This document shows, one piece after another, positions 1 through 11,891 of a stretch of DNA of 64,000 nt (the stretch's first letter is position 1; every line of letters starts with the position of its first letter). The DNA is from Turnera subulata (Eukaryota > Streptophyta > Magnoliopsida > Malpighiales > Passifloraceae). Location: the NCBI GenBank assembly GCA_028386065.3, contig JAKUCV010000182.1, forward strand, positions 81,605 to 145,604, read 5' to 3'. The notes under the pieces are model-generated. The model was not told the origin of the DNA. It saw nothing but the letters and a program-made list of their open reading frames with translations, and did no database searches. The position numbers were made by a program, and so were the translations under genes.

Positions 1-1695
1 CTCCGTCTCCACAACAGTCTCCTCCACAGTCTCCACAACTGTCCCTACCACAGTCTCCATAACAATCCCCACCACAATCTCCACAACAGCCTGTCCCATC
101 ATCTTCACCATCACCACGACCACCCCCTCCTCCACCAGCACGACCTTGAACACGATCTTCTACGGGCATTTTCCGACCTAAGACTTTCCCTGATTATGTT
201 CCATATTCAGCAACTGTACCTGCCCCTTCTGATCCGACGAGCTATACACAGGCAGCAAAAGATGCACACTGGCGTGCTGCCATGCAGGCTGAATATGATG
301 CATTACTCGCTAATGGCACATGGACACTTGTGCCTTCTACTACTACATCTAATGTAATTGGATGCAAATGGGTTTTCAAAACAAAACGACATCCTGATGG
401 CACCATTAAACGTTACAAGGCTCGGCTTGTGGCCAAAGGCTTTCATCAACAACCAGGGATAGATTTCACCGACACCTATAGTCCGGTAGTTAAGCCCACT
501 ACCATTCGTCTCCTCCTCTCTATTGCTATGACCAATAATTGGTTTGTTTCTCAGCTTGATATTTCTAATGCTTTCCTTCATGGTTCCTTGGATGAAAAGG
601 TGTATATGCAACAGCCACCTGGCTTTATCCATCTCACTAAAAAGGATTATGTGTGTCTTCTACATAAGTCCCTCTACGGCTTAAAACAAGCCCCGCGGAT
701 GTGGAATCAGTGTCTTACAGATAAACTTCTTAACTTCAGTTTCCATCGTTCCAAAGCAGATACATCTCTTTTCTATTACAAGAATCCACCAGGGGCGATC
801 ATGTTTTGTCTTGTCTATGTGAATGATATCCTTCTTAAGGGCTCAGATTCCACCCTTTTTTCTCAGCTTACTCGAAATCTCCAGGATTGTTTTGCTCTCC
901 GAGATTTGGGCCGCTTATCCTTCTTTCTTGGTATTGAAGTCCATCGACATTCGAATGGGCTTTTATTGAGTCAGTCCAAGTACATCACCGACCTATTACA
1001 ACATGCAGGGATGGCAAGCCAATGAGCTTTCTACACCCACCACCACAGTTGATAAGATCAGTGCTGCCATTGGCACACCACTTTCTGATCCCACCAAATA
1101 TCGGAGTATTGTGGGTGGATTACAATATATCACATTTACACGTCACAATCTCGCCTATTCGGTCAATCGGCTCTCTCAATACATGCATTGTCCGACTGAG
1201 GACCATTGGTGTGTACTGAAGCGTATTCTATGATATATCCAAGCCACCTCTCAGCATGGCTTATTTATAAGTCGTGGCTCTCCTCATGTTCTTCAAGGCT
1301 ATTCTGATGTAGACTGGGCGAGTTCTATTGATGACCAAAAGTCTACTACTGGGTTTGCTATTTATTTGGGTTATAATCTTGTTTCTTGGTCCTTCCATAA
1401 ACAACATGTTGTGTCCCGCTCTTCTACCAAGACAGAGTATCGGGCCTTGGCCACGGTGGCTTCCGAGGTCATCTGGATACAGTCGTTATTAAGTGAGATA
1501 GGTCTGCCAGTGTCCTCGTCTCCAGTGTTGTGGTGTGATAACTTGTTTGCTACTTATCTCACTGCTAATCCCGTGTTTTATTCGCGGATGAAGCACCTCG
1601 AGATCGATTTTCACTTTGTCCGGGATAAGGTTCAGGACAAATCTTTGGTTGTGCGGTATATTGGTTCTTATGAACAGGTGGCAGACACAATTTAA
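1..1695 (+). pseudogene. Ty1/copia polyprotein remnant (RT and RNase H)
   Basis: This is the 3' half of a copia Gag-Pol, entering from the left window edge. Bases 1-200 are a CT/CA-rich, proline-coding linker of the kind found between integrase and RT. RT follows from about 204: the conserved [22 protein letters not shown] and LDISNAFLHG blocks are all readable in 282-1025. RNase H is readable in 1240-1695 (WASS, SRSSTKTEYRALA, VLWCDN). It is dead: the RT catalytic YVDD reads YVND, the frame shifts near 1010-1025, and a TGA interrupts at 1231-1233. Sequence stops at VADTI, just before the usual C-terminal TK. No LTR is visible on its right; a different element begins 75 bp downstream. Confidence 0.9.
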
Positions 1696-1770
1696 ATAAA
1701 TAGTTAGGATACACACAATTTATATTTTGTATTTTGTATTCTTAACAACCTCACACATTTGTGTATAAAT

Positions 1771-4700
1771 TGAAACGACCGCATCCCAGGAACAATATAC
1801 CGAAACATAATTAATTACGAAATGACCAAACCGCCCTTTAGTCCAGGGATGCCAAAACTCTATGTGTAATAATATCTCAAAATCCCAAATAATAATATTC
1901 ATCAAGAAATAAACATCGGGATGTAATAATGACCAAAGTATGAACAGGCTCAACCAGCCAAAACAACCACCGGCAAATCAACCGGAATAACAATGAACCA
2001 AATACAAAGTAAATCAAATCCACATCCCGAAAATAATTATGTAGTGGAAAATAAAGAAATAGTCAGTGACAAGTATAATCATATGCAGCATCAAACTATG
2101 GATCCACCAGGAAGGAAACGCAGCTACCTGCTTAAATGAAAGAGTCTAATACCCGAGGTAAGAGCAACCGTCAACAAGCTACTAATGATCTGTAAAACCA
2201 CGGTGGTGATTTATATGAGTCGCCTACTCAATGTACAATATAAGACAAACATACAGGCACACGAAGACAGGCTCGTAGGGTGAGTAAGTCCACGAGCACA
2301 AGAATACACACACAATCAACATGTGTCAAATACCACACATATAAGTGTTAAGTGAATTATCTGGTTATCATATTCTTATCATTATTAAGGGCCCTCTACT
2401 GTGTGCGTCGGGCGCGGTAGTGACTGGCCAGTTCCCCAGGGCATAAGCCCAAATATAATCATATATGTATATAGTATAAATATCAACACCGGAATGAGTA
2501 AGTTCTGACAAAGAAAACCACTAACAAACAAGTGGACGACAGCTCTAGGAGGGGTGCTCTCCTCAAAGAAATTATAATACAAAAATCTTGGGGCACACCC
2601 GTCAGTCCCCAAGTCGCCAGCTCTGTGAGGGATGCTCTCACCAAAAGAAATGGATAATAACAAATAACCAAGGGGTACACCCGACAAATCCCCAAGGCGC
2701 CAGCTCTGTGAGGGGTACTCTCAACTAATATACTAACCGAGGGCGTACCCATTAATTCCCTCGTCGCCGTCTCTGTGAATACAATTCACTAAAAATAACA
2801 GGACCCGAAGGGTACCCTCTCTTCCCTCTCGGTGCTACCGGTCAACAGCCCCACAGTAGAACATATTAAATATTCAGGTACGTTATGTTACCAATTATGA
2901 AATTGAATAAGTGTCCCCTCAAGTTGTATCTAAGTTGTGTACCATTACAGAGGTTCTCTAAACAGAGCCTAAAGCTCACAATAAACAGGATATAGCAAGA
3001 CAGCATATATCACAAATATGGCAATAACAGCTCATAGGAGAATCACATGGCAAAACAGCACGTATTTTTATTATCATGGCAATTCAGCACATAAACAACC
3101 AGGTACACAACACAGTCAACAATATGAGCATACTCAGCAAGCAGTACTACCTAACCATACCAATAAGTATTTGCATACAGGTATATAAGTCTTTTAGAGT
3201 CACCTCAGTTATGATGGTGCTCTGTCTGTCCACCACTAGTCCCTGCCGCTCCTGAGTTATGTCTCGTGCCTATACACATAAACACCATATTTCACAAGAT
3301 GTTCCACATTAAACAAATCATGCATGCTCATGCGATGCAACAGTTCGTTTAAACTCAGCCCAACTAACTCGTTATAAAAGAGATACAAGATCAAGCCCAA
3401 GGTCTATTCTCTTTTATCAACAACAACTCCAATGTCGCGGGCCTAAGTCTGTAGGTCCTAAAACCATCTAGGTCCATATCCTTATCTCTGGCCTAAGCCC
3501 ACATCCTTAAATCTACCATTTACCCATACATGTCCTTGGGCCTAAGCCCATCTCTCATTTAAATCCAATTAAGTCCAAGTTATAACATATGACTGGGCCT
3601 GAGCCTGATTCCTCCAACTCCCGTTCTAAGGTTATTGCCTGAGTCCATGGTTACCGTCCTAGAGGTTCTACCCATATCGGACAACCATCCACGTTCTACC
3701 CACTCACCCCTCTCGATTTCTACTAAACATAATTTAGTATATAACCCAATCCGGAATTAAAAGCACATGCCATGAGTGTACAACAAATAACACATTGTCG
3801 GGGCAATACCGTGGATGCCAAAGAAGATTCCGCCCCACTGGAAATTAACTCCTACTCGCCGCAACAGTAACCTCTCGCCGGATTCCGGTCAAGCCTCGCC
3901 GGAACAGCAACCCGAACTTGCAAAACAGCACAACATTCCCAACAATCAACCACCGAAAACTACTCGAACATATCACAACACGACATTCACAACACTATTC
4001 CCAAAAACACAAAACACTAACGAATTGAAAGGAGGAGAAAGGAAGTCTAGATCCTTACCATAATCAACAGAACCCGTATTCGACTTCACGGATTCAAACA
4101 CGAAACCCGAGCCTCAGTTCTGACCGTCACAACACCGAAAACCGTACACAGCACCACCGAGAAGCACTCCTCTGCCTGGAGATAACACACACAGCTTCTG
4201 AGCACCGCACTGCCGGAACAACACCGCATCCGGCCACCGTCAAGACACCATTCCCGCCACCACATCAAACCAACACAACACGCACACAGACACAAACAAA
4301 CAAAGCCCGATTAAACACCACCCGAACTCAAAAACAAAGAGAAGGAGGAGGAAGCGAGAATCGTGGCTTACCGGCAAAGAGCGACCGCGACGCACCTCGA
4401 GCGTCACGCCACGAATAGCTCCCCACACTCACAGATCTACCACAGCGGCCGCGTAGCAGCGAAGAAGAGGGACTGCGAAGAGGTGGTGGTGGCGTGCTGG
4501 TAACAGAAGGGAAACGGCTGTGGCCTCAGGAGGAAGAGAAAGCAGAGGCGGCGGAATTCGCAAGGAAGAAGGAGGAGACTAGTGAGGTAGGGCGCCGTCG
4601 GGTGTGGAGTAGAGAAGAAAGAGAAGAAAGAGAGAAAAGAAAAAGAGAAGAAAGGAAGAAAAAAAGGGAGGGTTAGGGTTGTCCGGCCCGAGCTCAAAAC

Positions 4701-4997
4701 GACCGTTTTGAGCTCGGGCGCGGTCAACCTGCCCTAAGTCAACCTTTCTTTTTTTTGTGTGTTTAAGCTCAAAACGACGTAGTTTCACTAAAACTACTTA
4801 AAAACCTAACTTGCAACTCCGAAACCCGATTTAACTCCAACAAAGGCTCGATTAAAGAAGGAACCCGACATAAACTCAATAATTCAAGGCAATTTAAATA
4901 CCCTTAGGTCAAAACTCCGAAAAACTCACGAAGGTAAAATTGGAATTAAAATTTCAAAAATTCCATAAATAAAATTGTGAAAAATCGGGGCGTTACA
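1771..4997 (-). mobile_element. Long LTR of a Tekay-like Ty3/gypsy element (3' LTR, 3,227 bp)
   Basis: On the plus strand it runs TGAAACGACCGC...GGGGCGTTACA, so the minus-strand LTR is TGTAACGCCCCG...TTTCA. The polypurine tract of the minus-strand element (AAGTGGGGTAGAAC) abuts it at about 4998-5012, which makes this the 3' LTR of the integrase remnant at 5000-5819. The five bases on its left are TAAAT (1766-1770). Inside are GC-rich and purine-rich tracts (about 4440-4680) and a short tandem subrepeat. Length and termini resemble the other Tekay LTRs in the window, but the sequence is a different family. Confidence 0.8.
2541..2790. repeat. Diverged subrepeats inside the long LTR
   Basis: Four related units start near 2541, 2619, 2702 and 2770, spaced roughly 70-85 bp. 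Each carries a GCTCTGTGAGG-like block followed by a CTCTCA-like block and a run resembling GGGGYACACCC. The last copy is the most decayed. Confidence 0.65.
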
Positions 4998-4999
4998 GT

Positions 5000-5819
5000 T
5001 CTACCCCACTTATGAAAATTTCGTCCTCGAAATTACAAGATAAGAATCAAAACAGATGTGGATATTTCTCCCTCATATGGGACTCAACCTTCTAAGTAGC
5101 CTCATTCGGAGAATGACGGCTCCATCTAACTCGAACCATAGGAATAGTACGACTCCTCAACTGCCGTACTTCCCGAGCTAAGATCTCAACGGCTCCTCGA
5201 CATAAGTCAAATCATTAGCAACCTCCAACTCCACAGGTGATACCACATAACTCAGATCATATCGATAACGCCTCAACATCGAGACATGGAATACATCGTG
5301 TGTGCGAGACAGCTCCTCCGGTAAAGCCAATCTATAAGCCAGCGGACCAATCCGCTCCACGATCTCATAAGGACCAATATAATAAGGACTCAACTTGCCC
5401 TTCCTCCCAGACCGGATAACACCCCTCCAAGGAGCAACACGGAGGAAAACTCTGTCACCTACACTGTACTCCATCTCCCGACGATGCTTACCAGCATAAC
5501 TCCTCTCTCGGTCCTGTGTATCTCTCATGTACTGCTTGACCACCTCAATCGGATCCACAGTCTCTTGGACAAGATCTGGACCAATCACCTGTCTCAGACC
5601 CTCCTCATCCCAATAGATCAGACTATGGCACTTCCGCCAATACAAAGCCTCATAAGGCGCCATACCGATACTGGAGTGATAACCGTTGTTATAAGCAAAC
5701 TCAACCAACGGTAATGTCTCATCCCAAGAACCACTGAAGTTAAGCACACAGGCTCTAAGCATATCCTTCAAAGTCTGAATAGTCCTCTCCGATTGTCCAT
5801 CTGTCTGCGGATGAAAAGC
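5000..5819 (-). pseudogene. Ty3/gypsy integrase C-terminal part plus chromodomain remnant
   Basis: Minus-strand reading gives the integrase core end (FHPQTDGQSERTIQTLKDML with the catalytic Glu of D,D35E), the following AYNNGYHSSIG block and the GPY/F module (GPYEIVERIGPLAYRL). After 5178 another frame still reads ILAREVRQL and RTIPMVRVRW, a chromodomain remnant, ending close to the polypurine tract. This places it in the chromovirus (Tekay/Del-like) group. RT, protease and gag are absent: at about 5820 the coding sequence joins unrelated LTR-like DNA. The long open frame continues to 5918 only by read-through into that DNA. Confidence 0.85.
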
Positions 5820-6314
5820 TGTGACACCCGGGGTCTTTAAGGTCTGGAAGTGGACGCCGGTGCCGAAATGAGCATGGATAAGGAGCGGCTTCCAACGGGC
5901 TTCTAGATGGAGGGGCACAGGAATGAACCGAATCCAAATCGGAATAGGAGAGATCCTGAGATTGTGTGGGGATAGGGTTGCACAGTTGGGGCGATTTCAT
6001 AATTATACGGGTGTGGGACTGTATAATTAAGAATAGCTCAAATGAAGTGATTTCGAGATTGTACAGGTATGGGGCTGTATAATTCGAGAATTTCTTAAAC
6101 GGTTTGATGGGTACTAACTATGTCAACAAGGTGCACCTACCTTTTCGGTGCTCATTCTAGAAAAACTCCAAAGTTAAACGTGCTTGACTTGGAGCAATTC
6201 TAGGATGGGTGACCTCTTGGGAAGTTTTTTCCGGAAGCGTGCGAGTGAGGACAAAGCATGTTGGAAAGGTCCCGTGTTGGTCTGTAGTGACAGTCGACAA
6301 GCCGGGACGTTACA
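5820..6314 (+). mobile_element. LTR-like segment with a 5S rRNA-derived region (495 bp)
   Basis: It starts TGTGACACCC at the point where the integrase reading breaks and ends GGGACGTTACA, so its ends form an imperfect inverted repeat typical of LTRs. The right half contains a 5S rRNA-like block. The flanks are AAAGC (left) and TAAAT (right), so as a solo insertion it has no target-site duplication. LTRs carrying 5S-derived internal promoters are known (Cassandra TRIMs and relatives); I cannot say which family this is. Confidence 0.6.
6147..6225 (+). repeat. 5S rRNA-derived segment
   Basis: The stretch matches plant 5S rRNA from about position 40 to 110: AACTCCAAAGTTAAACGTGC covers the A-box side and GGATGGGTGACC followed by GGGAAGT covers the intermediate element and C box. 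It lacks a 5S 5' end and a T-run terminator at the proper distance, and it sits inside an LTR-like segment. It is a promoter-bearing relic, not a 5S gene. Confidence 0.75.
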
Positions 6315-6607
6315 TAAATAGAATGCAGTGCACCATTCAAAGTATGTGCCAATTGTTGATCTCTTTCAAGAACGAGTGGTAAGTAAAAAAAAAAAAGCTT
6401 ATCAAAATATTTGTCAAACTGTAAAGTAAAGTACTTGTTGGTATATTAAACTAAGTTAGCTATAGTGTGTTTAAAAAGTTTTAATTTATTGGGCTTAGTG
6501 TCTTTATGCTATTGGGTTTTAAAAATCTAAGCGTGAAGTAGAGTATTTGTTACACTAGTGTTTTCAAATCCAAATTGGCCGAGCCGCTTGAACTCAGGCA
6601 CTTACAA

Positions 6608-7865
6608 TTGATGGCACCCAGATAACATGGAGTGTAACCTACGGCGAAAGGATGCATCTTGAAGAATTATGGAGGCAATTGACTTGACCAGCGATTCTCA
6701 TCCACTAGAAGACAGATACACTTGTGGCACATTGTCGTGAAGAAATCAAATAGGATATTGAGACGAGTGATGTCTCCCCTATCAGCATCCAGATATTATG
6801 GTGCGTAACCTGTAGCGAAAGGATGCATCCCGGAAAATTAAAAGGAAACTAACTTGACCAATGGTTCTCTTCCCCTAAACGGTATATATACCTGTGGCAC
6901 AATGTCTCGAAGAGATCAAATAGGGTGTTGCGACAAGTGATGTCTCTCCCATTAGCATTCTAATATTGTGATGTATAACCTGCGGCGAGAGGATGCATCC
7001 TGAAGAATTCAGGAAGCAATTTACTTGATCAATGATTCTCTTCCCCTTAATGACATAAATACTTATGGCTAGGGGTGAGCATGGAAATTTGGTTTGGAAT
7101 ATGTAATTTTCGCTATGGAATTCGGGATCCCGAAATTATCAAAACCTCTGTCCACACTGAATTCCAAATTCTAATATCCAAAATTCTAAATTTCTGAATT
7201 TTAATTTGGATAATTGGGGATATTTCCAATCATCCCAAATTTGTTACATTTTCTTTAATCCACTTACAAAATTACTTAATCTAATTTTTTTAAAAAAATC
7301 ACATAATCTAAAAATTACATAATCTGAAAATTCTTGAACTATCTATTTTTTAATTTTATCTTGAAATAATTTAACAAGTATAAACTGATACTAAAGTATA
7401 AAAATAAAAAAAAAATTCATTCAATTACAAGTTTAGAAAGTCATATCCTCAAAGTTGTAAATTAAAACGATATCGTTTTGATAAAAAAAATTCGGGACTC
7501 CAAAATTTTTAGAATTCTTGTCCAATCAAATCCAAATTGTAATTCAGAATTGTCGATATCGAATTTTAATGTTTATTTGGACAATTTAGAATTCCAAATT
7601 TAGTGTTATTTGGATTCGAAATTCAAAATTTTTGGATTGTTCGGGATAGGTGCTCACCTGGCACAATGTCTCGAAGAAATTAAATATGGTGTTGAGACGA
7701 GTAATGTCTCTCCCATCAACATCGAGATATTGTGGTGTGTAAGCTGCGATGCAAGGATGCATCCTGTAGAATTCAGAAGGCAATTCACTTGACCAATGAT
7801 TCTCTTCCCTTAAATGATATACATACTTGTGGCATAATCTCTAAAATAAATCAAATTGGGTATTA
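6608..7865. repeat. 171-bp tandem repeat, four copies, split by a MITE
   Basis: The marker GGATGCATC occurs at about 6650, 6821, 6991 and 7755. Subtracting the 589-bp insertion and its 4-bp duplication puts the last at about 7162, giving periods of 171, 170 and 171 bp. Each unit also holds GATTCTCTTCCCCT, GGCACAATGTCTCGAAG and GATGTCTC. Copies have diverged noticeably. No reading frame runs through the array. Bases 6315-6607 to its left are AT-rich with nothing recognisable. Confidence 0.8.
7070..7658. mobile_element. MITE-like insertion (589 bp)
   Basis: It interrupts one unit of the 171-bp repeat: ACTTRTGGCACAATG is split, with TGGC present on both sides (7066-7069 and 7659-7662). The ends are imperfect inverted repeats, GGGGTGAGCA on the left and TGCTCACC on the right. 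The interior is AT-rich, has many short complementary stretches and no coding capacity. GGGGTGAGC termini are common in plant hAT-type MITEs, but hAT elements make 8-bp duplications, so the superfamily is unsure. Confidence 0.65.
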
Positions 7866-9294
7866 AAGTTGAAGAGGGAAATAGATTTCTTTTAATCTTT
7901 TCAAATTCCCATGAGTTTAAAGGGGAAAAGACCACTAAAATTATCGTTCAAGAAAAAAAGGACATTAAAGGTTGAAGAGGGAAGGCCACCACCAGTGCCA
8001 CGTGCATATGATAAAGCCCTTTCCTTTTCAACTTTATATATATGTAATATACTAGGACAAGTGCCTTGGCTTTGCTTTGACACATGTCATCGTGTAGTGG
8101 TAACATGTGACATATGAAAACTTAAAAATAAAAAAATAAAAATTATGAAAATATATTTCTTTCAAATCAGATTTTTTAATATGATAATTAATGATATACA
8201 ATAGATTAACATTAAAAGAAAAAGCATTACCGACAACTACATTGAAATTTGGCCCCTTAGTTTTCAACCACTGTGATTTTAGTAATGCATATTACCCAGG
8301 CAAGGATGGAGATAAAGAAACAACTTGACAAGACGAGCTTAGACGCTAAAAGAATAGTGCACGACATGGGAGCATTGGAGGCAACAATAGTGATTTGAGG
8401 AATGATGCACGCCAAGGCGACTATGGAGGAAGCAATAGCGACAAGCATGGAGATGACATTGAAGACTCAACCATGCCAATAGTTCCAAACTCAAGGACAT
8501 ATTCCAAGAAGCTCAATGCTCGAAAGAAGCATGTCCAAAATTAGTTCTCACGAGAAATTCAAAAAGAGATGGAGATTAAGTTTAGAGAGGAGCTTAAGAA
8601 GAGGCCTATTTATGTGCACACATTAGACGAATAGACATTGGACTAACTTAAGTAATTAAAAAGAATATCGACATTAGTAATTAATGTTAAGTAACTGAAA
8701 AATAAACCAAGAGCACAATTAATAGTAGAAAAAAGAAGAGAATATCGGATTTAAGTGCCAAGGAGGAAGAGGAGGTTATGGTGGAACCTTGTCTTGGATT
8801 GAAGCAGCGTGAGAGATTTCACTAGAAAAAAAAGACAGGGAAAGAAAAGGAGTGGAAGAGAAAATTAATACGTATACCAGATGTAACATTTCTTATTCTT
8901 TACTATTTCATTTACGTTTAAAATGAGAAAATTAGCACACAGGCTAGGTAAAAGGTGGATTATTTTTAGAGATGACTTCCACTCAACTACTAATTCAAGA
9001 AGTTGCCATACACCGTTATAAGATTTTTCATGTGCTTCCTTTGAAACCTCTTCAACCGATTTTTCATGTACAGGTTCGGATATGTCTCGGAGATTACTTG
9101 ATCTCACAATTGATGGTCTAACCGATCAAGAAAACGGAAAATTAGAGACAATTTTTAAAAAATTACGATCATGGTAATTTGGAGGATGGCTTGGCATTTA
9201 TATTTTTCCGTCATTAAAACACACAAATCTAGAAAAAGAAGATAACTTTGCTAGAGACCACTACATTGGATGGAGAGGGAAAAAAATACATGTT
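7866..9294. other. Unassigned AT-rich DNA left of copia A
   Basis: No recognisable gene. Around 8330-8640 the plus strand reads a hydrophilic, interrupted peptide-like stretch that could be a decayed transposon ORF. Around 8970-9120 another short stretch looks exon-like. Neither matches a family I can name. Confidence 0.4.
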
Positions 9295-9466
9295 TGTTGT
9301 GAATTAAATGTTCAGAAGGATGAGATGAAGAATTTTCTGCAGAGGATGGCTCGGTTTTTCTCTCTTGCACGTTTTATTGACAATCAACTGAATATATATA
9401 CACAATACACAGGTTATAGGTTGGTGGAACAGTTGACATCCACACCAAAAATATGTTTTTATAACA
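9295..9466 (-). repeat. Copia A 3' LTR (172 bp)
   Basis: Plus strand: TGTTGTGAATTAAATG...TTTTTATAACA. It repeats the sequence at 30429-30625, apart from about 26 bp present only in the other copy after GAATTAAATG and a few substitutions. The adjacent polypurine tract on its right identifies it as the 3' LTR of a minus-strand element. Confidence 0.85.
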
Positions 9467-9952
9467 CTTCCCCTTGGATGTCACTGTGTATTGGGTAGAA
9501 AGAACTGCCACATTAAAAACCTTACCAAGAAAAACCCTGTGGGATAAAAACTTGGTGAAGGAAAAAAAGAGTGCAGTGCGTATTCTACTCCCCCTCATTT
9601 TGGCCTCTCATGATTTCTTGTTGTCGTTGCTTGCCAATGATCCTCTTGTCAACTTCTGGTGATGTAGGCCTTGTCTGATCACTTTTGATACATCATTACT
9701 CCAACTGGACAATGTGGGTTGCTTTATCTTCGTAATTTGTTGTTGGAGCATCTATCTTGCCCTGTTGCCTTTTGTAGTCCCAATGATGCAACAATTTCAT
9801 GTGTAAAGTAGTGGCAGAAGTCCGACTGTGCCTTTTGTGGATCAAGTGGGGGATCGGCATCTGCAAGAACCAACTCTTCTTTCTTCGGGCTTACAGGATT
9901 AACATGACACCTCTTTTTCTATACCCCGAAGATAAGAGCAAATTCATATCTC
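9467..9952 (-). pseudogene. Copia A pol 3' end (RNase H C-terminus), decayed
   Basis: The reverse complement aligns with copia B at 37400-37884: the same order of an ATTGGCA block, GAGGGGGAGTAGAAT, CACTAAGTTTTTATCCCA-like and polypurine sequence. No open frame survives. It continues across the 9953-12649 insertion into 12655-13442. Confidence 0.75.
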
Positions 9953-10267
9953 TGTTAGAAACGATAGACTTAAGCTAGAGGGGGGGTGAATAGCTTATGA
10001 CCAAGAATTAAAAACTTTGCAGGAAATAAGTGCGGAATTAAAAGAATGAAGGACACAAGAGATTTATCCTGGTTCACACACACTCTACTAGTGTGGCTAA
10101 TCCAGCCCTTCAAGTCTCACTTGAAGATTTCACTATCTACGTTAAGCTTACAGGTGCTTAACAAACCGTTACAACCTAGGAATTCTAGTCACAAGAATCC
10201 TAAACCCTGAAAGTTCAAGTCACATGAACTTCAGCTCTCTTGCTTGAAGATACCTCACTTCAAGACT

Positions 10268-11217
10268 NNNNNNNNNNNNNNNNNNNNNNNNNNNNNNNNN
10301 NNNNNNNNNNNNNNNNNNNNNNNNNNNNNNNNNNNNNNNNNNNNNNNNNNNNNNNNNNNNNNNNNNNNNNNNNNNNNNNNNNNNNNNNNNNNNNNNNNNN
10401 NNNNNNNNNNNNNNNNNNNNNNNNNNNNNNNNNNNNNNNNNNNNNNNNNNNNNNNNNNNNNNNNNNNNNNNNNNNNNNNNNNNNNNNNNNNNNNNNNNNN
10501 NNNNNNNNNNNNNNNNNNNNNNNNNNNNNNNNNNNNNNNNNNNNNNNNNNNNNNNNNNNNNNNNNNNNNNNNNNNNNNNNNNNNNNNNNNNNNNNNNNNN
10601 NNNNNNNNNNNNNNNNNNNNNNNNNNNNNNNNNNNNNNNNNNNNNNNNNNNNNNNNNNNNNNNNNNNNNNNNNNNNNNNNNNNNNNNNNNNNNNNNNNNN
10701 NNNNNNNNNNNNNNNNNNNNNNNNNNNNNNNNNNNNNNNNNNNNNNNNNNNNNNNNNNNNNNNNNNNNNNNNNNNNNNNNNNNNNNNNNNNNNNNNNNNN
10801 NNNNNNNNNNNNNNNNNNNNNNNNNNNNNNNNNNNNNNNNNNNNNNNNNNNNNNNNNNNNNNNNNNNNNNNNNNNNNNNNNNNNNNNNNNNNNNNNNNNN
10901 NNNNNNNNNNNNNNNNNNNNNNNNNNNNNNNNNNNNNNNNNNNNNNNNNNNNNNNNNNNNNNNNNNNNNNNNNNNNNNNNNNNNNNNNNNNNNNNNNNNN
11001 NNNNNNNNNNNNNNNNNNNNNNNNNNNNNNNNNNNNNNNNNNNNNNNNNNNNNNNNNNNNNNNNNNNNNNNNNNNNNNNNNNNNNNNNNNNNNNNNNNNN
11101 NNNNNNNNNNNNNNNNNNNNNNNNNNNNNNNNNNNNNNNNNNNNNNNNNNNNNNNNNNNNNNNNNNNNNNNNNNNNNNNNNNNNNNNNNNNNNNNNNNNN
11201 NNNNNNNNNNNNNNNNN
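10268..11217. other. Assembly gap (950 N)
   Basis: An unbroken run of N. Both sides end or begin in the same 315-bp sequence, so the true missing length is uncertain: it could be a whole retrotransposon interior or an artefact of collapsed LTRs. Confidence 0.99.
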
Positions 11218-11343
11218 TGTTAGAAACGATAGACTTAAGCTAGAGGGGGGGTGAATAGCTTATGACCAAGAATTAAAAACTTTGCAGGAAATAAGTGCGG
11301 AATTAAAAGAATGAAGGACACAAGAGATTTATCCTGGTTCACA

Positions 11344-11580
11344 CACACTCTACTAGTGTGGCTAATCCAGCCCTTCAAGTCTCACTTGAAGATTTCACTA
11401 TCTACGTTAAGCTTACAGGTGCTTAACAAACCGTTACAACCTAGGAATTCTAGTCACAAGAATCCTAAACCCTGAAAGTTCAAGTCACATGAACTTCAGC
11501 TCTCTTGCTTGAAGATACCTCACTTCAAGACTTTTCACACAAGAAGATATACACCTCTTCTTGTGAATCAACCAAGGGAA
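11344..11580. repeat. Chain of short hairpins in the LTR
   Basis: Successive inverted repeats are visible: CACACT-CTACT-AGTGTG (11344-11360), CTTCAAGT-CTC-ACTTGAAG (11373-11391), GTTAAGC...GCTTAAC (11406-11427), and TAGGAaTTCT with AGAATCCTA around loop AGTCACA (about 11442-11467). Next come CTGAAaGTTCA with TGAACTTCAG around the same loop AGTCACA (about 11472-11498), CTTGAAG...CTTCAAG (about 11509-11529), and CACAAGAAGA...TCTTCTTGTG (about 11537-11566). The first six recur identically in the left LTR fragment before the gap. Confidence 0.8.
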
Positions 11581-11891
11581 CTAACCTCCCTCAAGGTGTA
11601 TAGCAATACAATAATCACTCAAACAAGAGGTCTCTCTCAAAGAGCAGATGTGAGTGTACAAATGAAGCTCTAAAAGGCAACTCTCAAATCCTCAATAGGA
11701 TATTGGCTCAACAAAGATTTGATGAATGTATGAATTGAATGCATGTAAGTAGAGAGTTGATTAGTTTTGAAACACAGCTAAAAATGCTCAATTTATAGCT
11801 TTGAAAAGTTATATAGCCGTTTTAAATCCACCCAAAAAAAGCCTTTCACAAAACATAGTGGGTGCTGAAAAGTTGTCTGCTACAACGGCAA

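Noticed and set aside
6147..6225. A functional 5S rRNA gene
   Set aside because: Only an internal part of 5S matches, with substitutions, and it lies in an LTR-like segment.
6608..7865. Centromeric satellite because of the 171-bp period
   Set aside because: The period matches primate alpha satellite only by coincidence; just four diverged copies are present.
10240..11254. Open frames of about 330 codons
   Set aside because: They consist almost entirely of N from the assembly gap.
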